From positions 124,001 through 188,000 of the forward strand of contig CAZABP010000004.1 of the NCBI GenBank assembly GCA_964483245.1: a stretch of 64,000 bases of DNA, read 5' to 3'. The translations under genes were made by a program, and so were the position numbers. Origin of the DNA: CAZABP01 sp964483245. Lineage in GTDB: Bacteria > Planctomycetota > UBA1135 > UBA2386. Every line of letters begins with the position of its first letter. Positions within the stretch are counted from its first letter, which is position 1. The notes beneath the pieces are model-generated. The model saw only the letters and a list, made by a program, of their open reading frames with translations. It searched no databases and was not told the DNA's origin. This document shows positions 16,860 through 25,542 of the stretch, one piece after another.

Positions 16860-17570
16860 ATGGACGATCTCCTTCCCTGGCTCTACCCGGGCCTGCGCTG
16901 GTTCCACTTCCTGGCCGGGATCACCTGGATCGGGATGCTGTACTACTTCAACTTCGTGCAGACGCCGTTCTTCGGAAAGGCGGACGCGAACGTCAAGAGC
17001 GGGATGATCAGCGGGCTCGTCCCGGACGCGCTGTGGTGGTTCCGGTGGGGGGCGATGATCACGATCCTGACCGGGCTGCTGACGTACGGAGTCTTGTTGC
17101 ACATGCAGGGTGCCGCGGCATGGTCCACACCGGGCTTCGTCGTGCTGCTGGCCGGCATGCTGATGGGCACTGTCATGTGGTTCAACGTCTGGTTCATCAT
17201 CTGGCCGGCGCAGAAGGTCATCATCGCGTCGACGCGCCAGGTGATGTCCGGCGGGCAGCCGATCCCCGAAGCGGCGGCGCGCGGTGCGCTGGCCGGCCGC
17301 TGCTCACGCACCAACACGCTGCTGTCGATCCCGATGCTGCTGTTCATGGGCGGCCGCAATCCGCAGCTCCAGGTCCTGATCGGTACGCCTGGTAACAGTC
17401 CGTGGCCGTTCCTGATCGTGATGATCCTGTTGATCGCGGTCATCGAGTGGAACGCGGTCAGCAAGAGCCCGCTGCCGACGCAGAAGCTGCTGGCCAAGGT
17501 CGGCAGCACGATCCACGCCGGCTTCCTGGTCGCGATCGTGTCCTTCGTGCTCGCGTACTTCCTGCTGTAG
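16860..17570 (+). CDS. puuD: PuuD-type urate hydroxylase membrane domain protein
   Basis: 236 residues, almost entirely membrane segments. The opening (LYPGLRWFHFLAGITWIGML, YYFNFVQTPFF) and the WFNVWFIIWPAQKVII, RCSRTNTLLSIPMLLFMG and VIEWNA stretches match the urate oxidase N-terminal (PuuD) family. PuuD enzymes described in alpha-proteobacteria carry a C-terminal cytochrome c domain that takes electrons from urate oxidation; here the protein ends at the membrane part. A separate cytochrome c gene is encoded just 7 bp away on the opposite strand. No other purine-degradation gene is in the window, so urate as substrate is inferred from family name only; many homologues have no tested function. 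Confidence 0.7.
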   Translation: MDDLLPWLYPGLRWFHFLAGITWIGMLYYFNFVQTPFFGKADANVKSGMISGLVPDALWWFRWGAMITILTGLLTYGVLLHMQGAAAWSTPGFVVLLAGMLMGTVMWFNVWFIIWPAQKVIIASTRQVMSGGQPIPEAAARGALAGRCSRTNTLLSIPMLLFMGGRNPQLQVLIGTPGNSPWPFLIVMILLIAVIEWNAVSKSPLPTQKLLAKVGSTIHAGFLVAIVSFVLAYFLL

Positions 17571-17577
17571 CGGGCGG

Positions 17578-17955
17578 CTACTCCGGCCGGAACTCGCGCA
17601 GGAACGCCGCGAGCTGCGGGACCTTCGGCACTGCTGCCGGTATCGGGACCATCAGCGCGGTATCCCGCTTCGGCTGGTAGCCGGGCGGGTACTTGGTTTC
17701 GCTGATGCGCAGCCGCAGCAGCTCTTCGCCCGAGCCGGTGATCGCCGGGCCGAGCGGCGTGTCCTTGCTCGGATCCGCGCCGTGGCATGCGGCGCAATAC
17801 GCGAGGAACACCGCCCGCCCCTCCTTCGCCTGCTCGCTCAGGTAATCCGGCTCCGGCGGGCCGCAGCGCGTGAGCAGCACCCCCGCAGCAGCAGCCACCA
17901 CCAACAGCAGTCCGGTCGCGACGCGCATCGCGGCGCTTGTAGGGCGGAGCGTCAT
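17578..17955 (-). CDS. Small membrane-anchored cytochrome c
   Basis: 125 residues. An N-terminal hydrophobic anchor (ATGLLLVVAAAAGVLL) precedes a single c-type heme site CAACH at residues 54-58 and a plausible distal Met102 in ALMVPIP. This is the class-I single-heme layout. A Cys follows the anchor (LLTRC) but Arg at -1 makes a lipobox unlikely. A second in-frame ATG at 17928 is an alternative start. It follows a membrane glycosyltransferase gene by 14 bp on the same strand and faces the PuuD-type gene tail to tail. Electron carrier at the outer face of the inner membrane; partner unknown, the adjacent PuuD-like protein being the obvious candidate. Confidence 0.8.
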   Translation of the reverse strand: MTLRPTSAAMRVATGLLLVVAAAAGVLLTRCGPPEPDYLSEQAKEGRAVFLAYCAACHGADPSKDTPLGPAITGSGEELLRLRISETKYPPGYQPKRDTALMVPIPAAVPKVPQLAAFLREFRPE

Positions 17956-17969
17956 TCCCGCAAGGCGGA

Positions 17970-20162
17970 TCAGCGGACCCGCAGGTCCCCGATCCGCCCC
18001 TCGAGCCGGTGCACGGCTGCGATCTCGCGCTCCATCCGGCGCAGGTGCGTCTGCCAGCGCGCGTGGTCCTCGGCGCGCTCGACCGGCGGTGCGAGCGTGC
18101 GCAACAGCGCCAGCGCCTCGTCCTCGCGCCGGACCTGGTACAGCGCGAACACGAGGTAGTACCCCTCGATCGCATCCAGCTCGCCTGCCTGCCGTTCCGG
18201 CTCGAGCAGCGTCACGACCTCGGCATGTTCACCGCGCAGCGACAGCGCCCAGGCGCGGAACGCCGGCGCCGCCTTGCTGCCCATCGCCAGGATCTCGTCC
18301 TCACGGCCGAGCTTCTGCCACTGCACGACCGCGTGCGGTCCTTGCGGCTCGCGGTGTTGCAGGATGTCGAGCATCTGCAGCGCGTCCTGCACGAGGCTGC
18401 CGACCGCCGGATCGCGGCTGCCGCGCAGGCAGCGCGCGGCCGCTTCGAGCTCGCCGGCCCCGAGCAACGCGACGGCCAGCTCGGCGTTGCGCCGCGGGTC
18501 GTCGCCGGCCCAGGCCTCGAACTCGGCCGCATCGATGTCGAACACGAGCCAGGCGCCCTCGCGGTCGATCGGCGTGAAGCCACGCAACCAGAACCGCAGC
18601 GCGTGCTGCGCGTCCGGGTCCCGCTTCCCGCTGGCGTCCACCTCGTCGCGCGGAGCGACCTGTGCGAGCACGAACGCATGCGCGATCAGCTTGCCGAGCC
18701 GCGGGCCGGAGCCTTCGACGACCGGCGTCGCGTCCGGATGCCGGCGCAGCAGCTCGGCGCGGTCGGCATCCGGCACCCAGTCGGCCGGCCAGTCGACGTT
18801 CGAATCCGCGAACACCAGCTCCGGCCGTCCGCCGGCGAGCGCGTTGTGCCAGCCTAGGAAGCGTGGCCAGTGCAACGCCGTCTGCAGCAGCAGCAGCAGC
18901 GCCAGCAGCCCCAGGCCGAGCGGGACGTATCGGCCCGCGCGCGCGAACGGCCGCCCGGCGACCAGTGCGAACAGCGGCAGCACCGGCAGCGCATAGCGGA
19001 CGCCGATCTGCATCGCCGTGAACAGCGACAGGTACACCGGCAGCAACAACGCGCCGCAGGCGACGAGGACGCCGGCATGCTTCGGCCACGGCGGATCGCG
19101 CAGCGCGATCCCAAGCAGCAGCAGCACGAGGAAGACGAGCGGCAGCTTCAGCGCGAATGCCACCATGTAGTAGCTCGCGAACCCGCTGCCGTGCGCCGAG
19201 CGCTGGTCGAACAGCCGCGCGCGGCCTCCGGCCTCGGAGTAGTGCTTCTGGTAGTCGAGCCCGCGCACGAACGGCGCCGGCAGTGCCCCGAGCATGGCCG
19301 GCACCAGCGGCCGTTCGACGAGCCCGCGGAACGAGCGGCTGATCACTCCGGCGTCCGGTGCCTGCGCGTCGACTTCCTTGGACGGCACGTCGCGGACCAG
19401 CACTTCGTAGCCGGACGGCGACCACACATAGCAGGTCCACAACGCGGCCCAGGCCGTGCCGCCGGCAAGCAGGACAGCGAGCCCGGCATCCGCGACCCGG
19501 CGCCCCACTCCGTCCGCCGATCTGGTCCAGCACAGCCGCGCACGCAGCCCGCGCAGCACGGCGATTCCGAGTGCGAGCCCGAGTGCCGGGATCAGGAACA
19601 GCGTCAGGAACTTGGTCGCGAAGCTGACGCCGAGCGCTGCGCCGAGTCCGAGCAGCCGCGGCAGCGAAGGTGCGGAGAGCCAGCGCCACGCCAGCCAGCA
19701 GCACAGCGTCCACAGGCCGGTCGCGGCCAGGTCGGCCGTCATCAAGCAGCCATGCGCGAGCACGATCGGATTCGTCACGTGCAGCAGCAGCGCCGCGAGC
19801 GCGGCGCGCGAGCCGAACAGCGCGCGGGCGAAGCGCCACAGCGCCCACGCGGCGAGTGCTGCGAACGGCAGCATTCCGAGCCGGCCGGCCAGCTTGTAGT
19901 CGACCAGCGGTTCGAGCGGCGCGCCGAGCCACGCACCCAGCTGGTTCGCCAGCAGCGGCAACGGGCCGTGCAGGATCGTCGCGTATGGCGAGAACTCGAA
20001 CTGCGCGCGCAACGCGATCCCGGCGTGCAGGTAGTTCGGCTCGTCGGTCGTCCACGGCGTCACCGCCGCCAGCGCTGCGAGCGCGAGCAGATGCAGGATC
20101 AGCAGCAGCCTGGCCCAGCGGTCGCAGGCGTCGCGCTGGCTCAACCCTTCCCCTCGTTCCAC
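17970..20162 (-). CDS. GT-C membrane glycosyltransferase (GT39/PMT-like) with C-terminal soluble repeat region
   Basis: 730 residues. About ten to twelve membrane segments in residues ~15-430, with the catalytic first-loop motif TTDEPNYLHAG (Asp-Glu) near residue 40 that is typical of dolichyl-phosphate-mannose/undecaprenyl-phosphate-sugar transferases. A 'FASYYMVAFALKLPLVF' segment and a lumenal 'FADSNVDWPADWVPD' stretch are also seen in this group. The last ~150 residues are soluble and helical (TPR-like). It would transfer a sugar from a polyprenyl-phosphate donor to a glycan or protein outside the membrane. Its start overlaps the end of mazG by 22 bp; the cytochrome gene follows. Confidence 0.75.
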   Translation of the reverse strand: MERGEGLSQRDACDRWARLLLILHLLALAALAAVTPWTTDEPNYLHAGIALRAQFEFSPYATILHGPLPLLANQLGAWLGAPLEPLVDYKLAGRLGMLPFAALAAWALWRFARALFGSRAALAALLLHVTNPIVLAHGCLMTADLAATGLWTLCCWLAWRWLSAPSLPRLLGLGAALGVSFATKFLTLFLIPALGLALGIAVLRGLRARLCWTRSADGVGRRVADAGLAVLLAGGTAWAALWTCYVWSPSGYEVLVRDVPSKEVDAQAPDAGVISRSFRGLVERPLVPAMLGALPAPFVRGLDYQKHYSEAGGRARLFDQRSAHGSGFASYYMVAFALKLPLVFLVLLLLGIALRDPPWPKHAGVLVACGALLLPVYLSLFTAMQIGVRYALPVLPLFALVAGRPFARAGRYVPLGLGLLALLLLLQTALHWPRFLGWHNALAGGRPELVFADSNVDWPADWVPDADRAELLRRHPDATPVVEGSGPRLGKLIAHAFVLAQVAPRDEVDASGKRDPDAQHALRFWLRGFTPIDREGAWLVFDIDAAEFEAWAGDDPRRNAELAVALLGAGELEAAARCLRGSRDPAVGSLVQDALQMLDILQHREPQGPHAVVQWQKLGREDEILAMGSKAAPAFRAWALSLRGEHAEVVTLLEPERQAGELDAIEGYYLVFALYQVRREDEALALLRTLAPPVERAEDHARWQTHLRRMEREIAAVHRLEGRIGDLRVR

Positions 20163-20908
20163 AGCCGTTCCATCTCCGCCAACGTCGCGCTGCCGAGCCG
20201 TGCGCCGAGCGCCTGCTCGACGTGACGGAACCTCGCCGCGAACTTGTCTGCGGCAGCCTGCAGCGCGACCTCCGGATTCACGCCGAGCTTGCGTGCCAGG
20301 TTCACCGCGCTGAACAGCACGTCGCCGAGTTCGTCGGCGATCGCGGCCGCGTCGTGACTCGCGATTGCGGCATCGAGCTCGGCGAGTTCCTCGTCGAGCT
20401 TGGTCCGCGGTCCGTCAGCGTCGTCCCAGTCGAAGCCGACCCGGGCCGCCTTCTCCCCGAACCGGAACGCGCGCAGCAACGCCGGCAGGTCCGTCGGCAG
20501 CCCTGCAAGCACGCTCTGCGGCTTGTCCGGTTTCTCGGTCCGCTTGATCTGCTCCCAGTTGCGCAGCACGTCGTCAGAGCCGGCCACTTCGACGTCGCCG
20601 AACACGTGCGGATGCCGCCGCACGAGCTTGTCGGCGATGCCGGCGGCGACCTGCTCCAGATCGAACTGCCCCGCCTCCGCGGCGATCTGCGCGATCATCA
20701 CGACGTTCATCAACACGTCGCCGAGCTCCTCGCAGGTCGCGCTGGCGTCGCCCGCGCGGATCGCGGCCAGCGCTTCGTAGGTCTCCTCCAGCAGGTGCGG
20801 CGCCATCGTTGGTGCCGTCTGCTCCCGATCCCACGGGCAACCTCCCGGTGCGCGCAGGCGGGCCACGACGTCGAGCAAGCGCGCGAGCTGTGGGTGGCGT
20901 TCGGCCAT
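20141..20908 (-). CDS. mazG: Nucleoside triphosphate pyrophosphohydrolase MazG
   Basis: 255 residues, the usual length of two-domain MazG. The ATG at 20908 gives the standard opening (LARLLDVVARLRAPGGCPWD, then REQT). First domain: HLLEETYEALAAI and CEELGDVLMNVVMIAQIA, the EExxE...ExxD metal-binding pattern. Second domain: LDEELAELDAAI and ADELGDVLFSAVNLARKL. The link GFDWDD is also typical. Hydrolyses (d)NTPs to monophosphates and pyrophosphate in the cytoplasm, a house-cleaning role. Divergent from the next plus-strand gene with a MITE-like element between them. Confidence 0.93.
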   Translation of the reverse strand: MAERHPQLARLLDVVARLRAPGGCPWDREQTAPTMAPHLLEETYEALAAIRAGDASATCEELGDVLMNVVMIAQIAAEAGQFDLEQVAAGIADKLVRRHPHVFGDVEVAGSDDVLRNWEQIKRTEKPDKPQSVLAGLPTDLPALLRAFRFGEKAARVGFDWDDADGPRTKLDEELAELDAAIASHDAAAIADELGDVLFSAVNLARKLGVNPEVALQAAADKFAARFRHVEQALGARLGSATLAEMERLWNEGKG

Positions 20909-20934
20909 CGCGCGGCGGATGCTACACCGGCGAT

Positions 20935-21092
20935 GAGCCTGTTCCCGAATCCCCGCGGTGCGGTCGCCGGCAAGGAGCGCCGACGCAGGCCCAGCCAAGC
21001 AGGGACGTACCTGGAGACACGTCGAGGAGGCGCGACGCCGTCCGGCGGCCGCCGCAGCCGGTCGAACGCAGCGGGGGTTCGGGAACAGGCTC
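20935..21092 (+). mobile_element. MITE-like element, copy 2 (158 bp)
   Basis: Left end GAGCCTGTTCCCGAATCC (20935-20956) pairs with the right end (21071-21092) over 22 bp with one T/C difference that still allows a G-U pair. Interior blocks match copy 1 at 14931-15091 in the same orientation; the middle differs by small insertions (e.g. the extra AGCCAAGCAGGGACGTAC here). The right end stops one base before the ATG of the next gene, so that gene has no leader of its own. Confidence 0.8.
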
Positions 21093-21093
21093 C

Positions 21094-21417
21094 ATGACCT
21101 CGCTCCGCAAACACAAGAAGCAGCTCGCACGGCAGGGGCTCAGCGAAGCCGAGCAGCGCCTGCTCGATCTCGTCGGCGAGCTGATCGAGGAGGTGCGTTG
21201 GCTGAAGGTGCTCGGCTACGGCAACCAGTGGCTGCTCGCGGAGCGCGGGGGCGTCGATGAGGCGGAGCGCGACCGCGTGTTCGCGGCGGTCGCGCGCGTC
21301 GTCGAGCGGGACGCGCGGCTGCAGCAGTGGCGCCAGCGCCTCGCCGACCTGCGCGCAGCGCATGCGCACCTGGCGCCGGCGGTCGCCGCCGAGCTCGCAG
21401 CCGGCGATGGGAGCTGA
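21094..21417 (+). CDS. Hypothetical helical protein opening the glycan cluster
   Basis: 107 residues, not recognised. Basic start (MTSLRKHKKQLARQG) then amphipathic helices (LLDLVGELIEEVRWLKVLGY and a long C-terminal Arg/Ala/Glu helix), so a small helical or coiled-coil protein is likely. No signal peptide or membrane segment. Its ATG lies one base after the right end of the MITE-like element, so transcription would have to start inside or beyond the element. The stop overlaps the start of the GT2 gene by 11 bp, which suggests translational coupling to the LPS-type cluster. Confidence 0.55.
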   Translation: MTSLRKHKKQLARQGLSEAEQRLLDLVGELIEEVRWLKVLGYGNQWLLAERGGVDEAERDRVFAAVARVVERDARLQQWRQRLADLRAAHAHLAPAVAAELAAGDGS

Positions 21418-22225
21418 GCTGCCTGCCGCGACGCCCATGCCCGACATGCCGGCCGCGCCGGCCGGGCCGATCCCGCTGTCCGGCTGCGTGATCTGCTACC
21501 AGGAGGCGGATCGGATCGGCGACTGCCTGCGTTCGCTGTCGTTCTGCGACGAGATCGTGGTCGTCGACAGCGGCAGCACCGACGGCACACCCGCGATCGC
21601 AGCCGGGCTCGGTGCCCGCGTGATCCACCACGCGCCGTTTCCCGGACACCGGGAGCAGAAGCAGTTCGCGGTCGAGCAGGCCCGGCACGACTGGGTGCTC
21701 TGTCTCGACGCCGACGAGCGGGTGACGCCGGAGCTGCGCGCGCGGATTGCGCAGCTGCGCACCGCGGGGTTCCCGGACGCGGCCTACGAGATGCCCCGGC
21801 GCAACCACTACCTCGGGCGCGTCGTGCGCCGCGGCTTGTTCTGGCCGGATCGGAAGCTGCGGCTGTTCGACCGGCGCCAGGCCGCCTGGCGCGGCACGAA
21901 CCCGCACGATCGGGTCGAGCCGCTGCGGCCGATCCGGGTCGCGGTGCTGGCCGAGCCGATCGAGCACCTGAGCTTCCGCAGCCTGCGCCACCACCTCGCG
22001 ACGATCGATTCGTTCACGGCGATCGCGGCGCGCGCACTGCACGCCGAAGGGCGCCGCGCGAGCTGGTTCGATCTGCTGGTGCGGCCGCCGGCCGTGTTCT
22101 TCAAGAGCCTGCTGGTCAAGCGCGGGTTCCTCGACGGCTGGCGCGGGTTCGTGATCGCGGCGTTGGCCGCCTATTACGACTGGCTGAAGTACCGCCGCCT
22201 GCGCGCGGCCTGGCGCGCGAGCTGA
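21407..22225 (+). CDS. Family 2 glycosyltransferase, WaaE/KdtX-like
   Basis: 272 residues from the ATG at 21407, or 262 from 21437. GT-A fold motifs: SGCVICYQEADRIGDCLRSL, EIVVVDSGSTDGT and the donor-binding DADER. These, with FPGHREQKQFAVEQA and YEMPRRNHYLGR, fit the LPS core heptosyl/glucosyl transferase group (WaaE type) that acts on the cytoplasmic face of the inner membrane. First sugar-transfer gene in a six-gene same-strand cluster. Donor and acceptor cannot be told from sequence. Confidence 0.85.
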   Translation: MGAELPAATPMPDMPAAPAGPIPLSGCVICYQEADRIGDCLRSLSFCDEIVVVDSGSTDGTPAIAAGLGARVIHHAPFPGHREQKQFAVEQARHDWVLCLDADERVTPELRARIAQLRTAGFPDAAYEMPRRNHYLGRVVRRGLFWPDRKLRLFDRRQAAWRGTNPHDRVEPLRPIRVAVLAEPIEHLSFRSLRHHLATIDSFTAIAARALHAEGRRASWFDLLVRPPAVFFKSLLVKRGFLDGWRGFVIAALAAYYDWLKYRRLRAAWRAS

Positions 22226-22231
22226 CCGCAG

Positions 22232-23362
22232 ATGCGCGTCCTGCACCTGTTCGCGAACTACAAGTGGACCGGGCCGGCAGACCCGGCGATCCGCTGCGCG
22301 GTCCGGCAGCGCGCGGCCGGCGCTGCGGTCACGTTCGCCGAGGCGCAGTGGACGCTGCCGCAGGCGGAGCATCGGGTCCGGATCGAGCTCGACCGGACGG
22401 ACCTGCCGCGCCTGCGAGAACTGCAACTGCGCAAGCACTTCCATCCGGCCGCGCTGTGGCGTGACGCCGGCCGGCTCGCCGAGCGGCTGCGCGCGCGGGA
22501 GTTCGACGTGCTGCACGCGCATCTGCCGGCGGATCACCTCGTGGCGGCGCTGGCGATCCGCCGGGCGCGGGTGCCGGTGCTGCTGGTGCGGACGCTGTAC
22601 GACCCGCATCCGCCGCGCACGTCGCTGCGCACCCGGTGGTCGTTCCGGCGCACCGGTGGCTTCGTCGTGCCGACCGCCGGCTGTGCCGAGCAGCTGGCGC
22701 ACCGGTTCCGGATCCCCTCGGCGCGGATCCTGCTGCAGGATCCTCCGGTCGAACCGCGCAATCCCGAACGTTCGGACTGGCGCGCGCGCCATGGCCTGCG
22801 CAGCGACGCGGTGCTGATCGGGATCACGGCGCGCATCCAGCCGCATCGCAGGTTCGACCTGTTGTGGGAGGTAGCGGCGCGCGTGACGGCCGCGGAACCA
22901 CGGGTCCGGTTCGTGCTGCTGGGGCGGGGCAATCCGACCGACATGCGTGAGCAGGTGACCGAGCCGATCGCGCGGCACGGGATCGGCGCGCGCGTGCTGC
23001 TGCCGGGATACCTGTACGAGCCGGACTATGGCCAGGCGCTGGCGAACCTGGATCTGTTCCTGTTCCTGGTGCCCGGGTCGGACGGGACGTGCCGCGCCGT
23101 GCGCGAGGTCATGACACTCGGCGTGCCGGTGGTTGCGACGCCCCGCGGCGTGCTGCCGGACCTGCTGGCGGAGGGCGGCATCATCGCGGCCGAAGAGCCC
23201 GCGGCGCTGGCGGACGCGCTGCTGGAGCTCGTGCGTGACCCGGCGCGGGCCGCCCGGCTCGGCGCCGCCGGCCAGCACCGCACCCGCACCGCGATGGACC
23301 CGGCCGCCGCGGCGGCCCGGTTGCTGGCGTTCTACCGGCAGCTGCGCGAGGCCGGTTCATGA
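22232..23362 (+). CDS. Family 4 (GT-B) glycosyltransferase
   Basis: 376 residues. N-terminal Rossmann part begins MRVLHLFANYKWTGP and has DVLHAHLPADHLVA; C-terminal donor domain has LIGITARIQPHRRFDLLWEV, FVLLGRGN and the late E(x7)E-type region (GTCRAVREVMTLGVPVVATP). That is the GT1/GT4 retaining transferase layout. Six bases after the preceding stop; overlaps the kinase gene by ATGA. Likely adds a sugar in LPS core or related surface glycan assembly, by context. Confidence 0.85.
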   Translation: MRVLHLFANYKWTGPADPAIRCAVRQRAAGAAVTFAEAQWTLPQAEHRVRIELDRTDLPRLRELQLRKHFHPAALWRDAGRLAERLRAREFDVLHAHLPADHLVAALAIRRARVPVLLVRTLYDPHPPRTSLRTRWSFRRTGGFVVPTAGCAEQLAHRFRIPSARILLQDPPVEPRNPERSDWRARHGLRSDAVLIGITARIQPHRRFDLLWEVAARVTAAEPRVRFVLLGRGNPTDMREQVTEPIARHGIGARVLLPGYLYEPDYGQALANLDLFLFLVPGSDGTCRAVREVMTLGVPVVATPRGVLPDLLAEGGIIAAEEPAALADALLELVRDPARAARLGAAGQHRTRTAMDPAAAAARLLAFYRQLREAGS

Positions 23363-24360
23363 CCGGGGGGGCCGCGGCGCAGGCGGAAGCCCTGCTCGCG
23401 GCCTGGTGGGCGGCGGTCCGTCAGGATCCGAGCCGTCTGCCAGCCGGCGTGGAGCCGGTGCAGGCGAGGTTGATCCGGAGCGTCGGGAGGGCCGAGCTGC
23501 CGGGGCACGGCCGGGTGTACTTGAAGCAGATGGGCTTCCCGCGCTGGCAGGACCGGCTGCGCTACCTGCTGCGTGCGCTGCCGGCGCGGCACGAGGCGCG
23601 CATGCTCCGATGCGCAGCTGCGCACGGGATCCCGGTGCCGCGCGTGCTGTTCGCGGCCGGCCGCAGACGGTTCGGCCAGCCGTGCGCCTCCCTGCTAGTG
23701 ACGCAGGGGCTCGACGTGGACGGCGAGCCGCAGGATGGCGACGTGGCCTGCCTGGCCGCCCGGCTCGCCGATGCCGGCATCTGGCATCGGGACCTGCACC
23801 GGGGCAACTTCGTCCGTTGCCAGGATGGGCGCACGGTCGTGCTGGATCTGCAGTCGGCGCGCTCGCGGCGGAAGCCGCTGGGGCGGCGGCTGCGCGTCCG
23901 CATGGCGGCGAAGTTGGTTGCGTCCGGCGTGGATCCCGCGCAGCTGACCGCCAGCGGGCTGCTCGCCGGCACCGACGCCGCACAGGCACGCGCGCTCGCT
24001 GAGCGGCAGCAGCGCCATTGGCTGCGCCGCCGCATCGAACGGTGTCTGCAGTGCAGCACGGAGTTCGACCGCCGACGCTGGCAGGGCGGGATCCTGTTCA
24101 GCCGCCGTGGTCAGCAGCCGGAGGGGATCGAACTGGTGGGCGGCCCTGAGCTGGAACGGCTTTGGCTCGGTGATCGGGCGCTGGAAGTGCTCGAAGGGCG
24201 CAAGCCGATGCTGGTGGCCTGGTTCCGTAAGTCGCGGTGGCTCCGGGGTCCCGGGTCGGTCTATATTCCGCGCTCGGGCGCGCAGCCCGATCTCGTGAGC
24301 GTGAAGCAGGAGTTGGAGCGGGGTTACGTCCGCTACCTCACCTTGCGCAGCGACTCCTGA
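23359..24360 (+). CDS. LPS-core-type sugar kinase (KdkA/WaaP/InaA-like)
   Basis: 333 residues. Protein-kinase-like fold with catalytic loop WHRDLHRGNF (residues ~151-160) and metal-binding VLDLQSAR in place of DFG, the pattern of Kdo kinase and heptose kinase WaaP. Upstream: RVYLKQMGFPRWQDRLRYLL with a plausible ATP-binding Lys. It phosphorylates a core sugar in described relatives, tightening the outer membrane through divalent cations. Starts on the ATGA overlap with the GT4 gene. The C-terminal ~100 residues extend past the usual kinase core (FRKSRWLRGPGSVYIPRSG) and are unassigned. Confidence 0.8.
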   Translation: MTGGAAAQAEALLAAWWAAVRQDPSRLPAGVEPVQARLIRSVGRAELPGHGRVYLKQMGFPRWQDRLRYLLRALPARHEARMLRCAAAHGIPVPRVLFAAGRRRFGQPCASLLVTQGLDVDGEPQDGDVACLAARLADAGIWHRDLHRGNFVRCQDGRTVVLDLQSARSRRKPLGRRLRVRMAAKLVASGVDPAQLTASGLLAGTDAAQARALAERQQRHWLRRRIERCLQCSTEFDRRRWQGGILFSRRGQQPEGIELVGGPELERLWLGDRALEVLEGRKPMLVAWFRKSRWLRGPGSVYIPRSGAQPDLVSVKQELERGYVRYLTLRSDS

Positions 24361-24393
24361 CCATGCCGGCGGGAAGGCGCCGGGACCCACTCG

Positions 24394-25542
24394 ATGACGA
24401 CTCCTGCCCGCGTGCCGGCGCCCGAGCTGAGCACCCTCGCCCAACCACTTCCGAGCACTTCGGTTGTAGCCACGCTGAAGCTGCTCAGCGGTGGCGCGTT
24501 GGGTGGTCGGCTGCCATTGGAACGGACGCCCAAACGCGTCCTGTTCGTCGGCAAGAACATGTCGCGCTCGCGCTGCAGCGGCGGGCTGGTCGAGGCTATC
24601 GAGCGGCATGGTCTCGCGGTGCGGTGGATCAACCTCGCGACGATGCGCCGCTGGGTCGGGCGCGATGGCTCCCTGAAGCTGGCGCGGCGGGTGCACACGC
24701 GGTTCGCGCCGGACATCGTGTTCGTGTTCTGCCGCGACCTGCCACAGATCCTGGTCGAGGAGTTCCGGGTCGATACCCCGATCGTGGTCTGGGTCGAAGA
24801 GCCGCTGGCCGACCTGGATCCCGGCTTCGCGCGCTACCTGGCGCTAGCCGATCTCGTCTGCCTCAGCAACCCGACCCGCGCGCAGTGGCTGGCCGACCAC
24901 GGCGTGCGCAACATGATCTTCCTGATGAGCGGGTTTTCCCCCCGCTTCCACTACCCGCTGCCGCCCCGCCGGCCGCGACGCGATGTCCTGTTCGTCGGTG
25001 GCCCGGGGGCCGGCGGGCAGCGGGCGCCGCTGCTGGCCGAAGTCGCGCGGCACTTCGACCTGGAAGTGCGCGGACCGGGCTGGGATGCCTACCGGGAGCG
25101 GTATCCGCACCTGCGCGTCGGCCGCCCGATCGACAATGCCGGATTCCGTCGGGTCTGCGCGTCGTCCCGGATCGTGCTCGGGATGAACCAGGTGAACGGG
25201 GATTACCTGTACTTCAGCAACCGGACGTTCCTGACGCTGGCCTGCCGCGCGTTCCACCTGACGCACTACGTGCCGGGGCTGGAGACGGTGTTCACCGACG
25301 GCCGCCATCTGGCCTGGTACCGCGACACCGAGGAGTGTCTGACGCAGCTGCGCCGCTATCTCGACGACGCGCGCGGGCGGGAGCAGATCGCGGCCGAAGG
25401 GCATGCGTTGGTCATGGCGCGGCATCAGTACTTCCATCGGTTCAGCGGCATCCTCGAAGCCCTCGCATCCGGGCTGACGCGGCACTTCGATACGCCGACG
25501 ATCCTGGCGACCGAGCCGCAGGGCGCACTGCGCCGCGAGTGA
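24394..25542 (+). CDS. CgeB-like glycosyltransferase family protein
   Basis: 382 residues. GT-B-like without the classic N-terminal motifs: KRVLFVGKNMSRSRCSGGLV, then DIVFVFCRDLPQ, and the C-terminal block typical of CgeB-type proteins: DVLFVGGPGAGGQRAPLLAE, RIVLGMNQVNGDYLYFSNRT, PGLETVF, and the ECLTQLRRYLDDARGREQIA helix. CgeB was first seen in Bacillus spore outer layers, but the family is common in bacterial glycan clusters, which is the context here. 33 bp after the kinase gene, overlapping the next gene. Confidence 0.75.
   Translation: MTTPARVPAPELSTLAQPLPSTSVVATLKLLSGGALGGRLPLERTPKRVLFVGKNMSRSRCSGGLVEAIERHGLAVRWINLATMRRWVGRDGSLKLARRVHTRFAPDIVFVFCRDLPQILVEEFRVDTPIVVWVEEPLADLDPGFARYLALADLVCLSNPTRAQWLADHGVRNMIFLMSGFSPRFHYPLPPRRPRRDVLFVGGPGAGGQRAPLLAEVARHFDLEVRGPGWDAYRERYPHLRVGRPIDNAGFRRVCASSRIVLGMNQVNGDYLYFSNRTFLTLACRAFHLTHYVPGLETVFTDGRHLAWYRDTEECLTQLRRYLDDARGREQIAAEGHALVMARHQYFHRFSGILEALASGLTRHFDTPTILATEPQGALRRE

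Noticed and set aside
18870..20225. Long plus-strand frame over the GT-C gene
   Set aside because: Gln/Arg-rich shadow; the minus-strand gene has membrane segments and catalytic motif.
21140..23278. Open frame of 712 codons on the minus strand
   Set aside because: Antisense to the two glycosyltransferase genes with clear motifs; no domain of its own.
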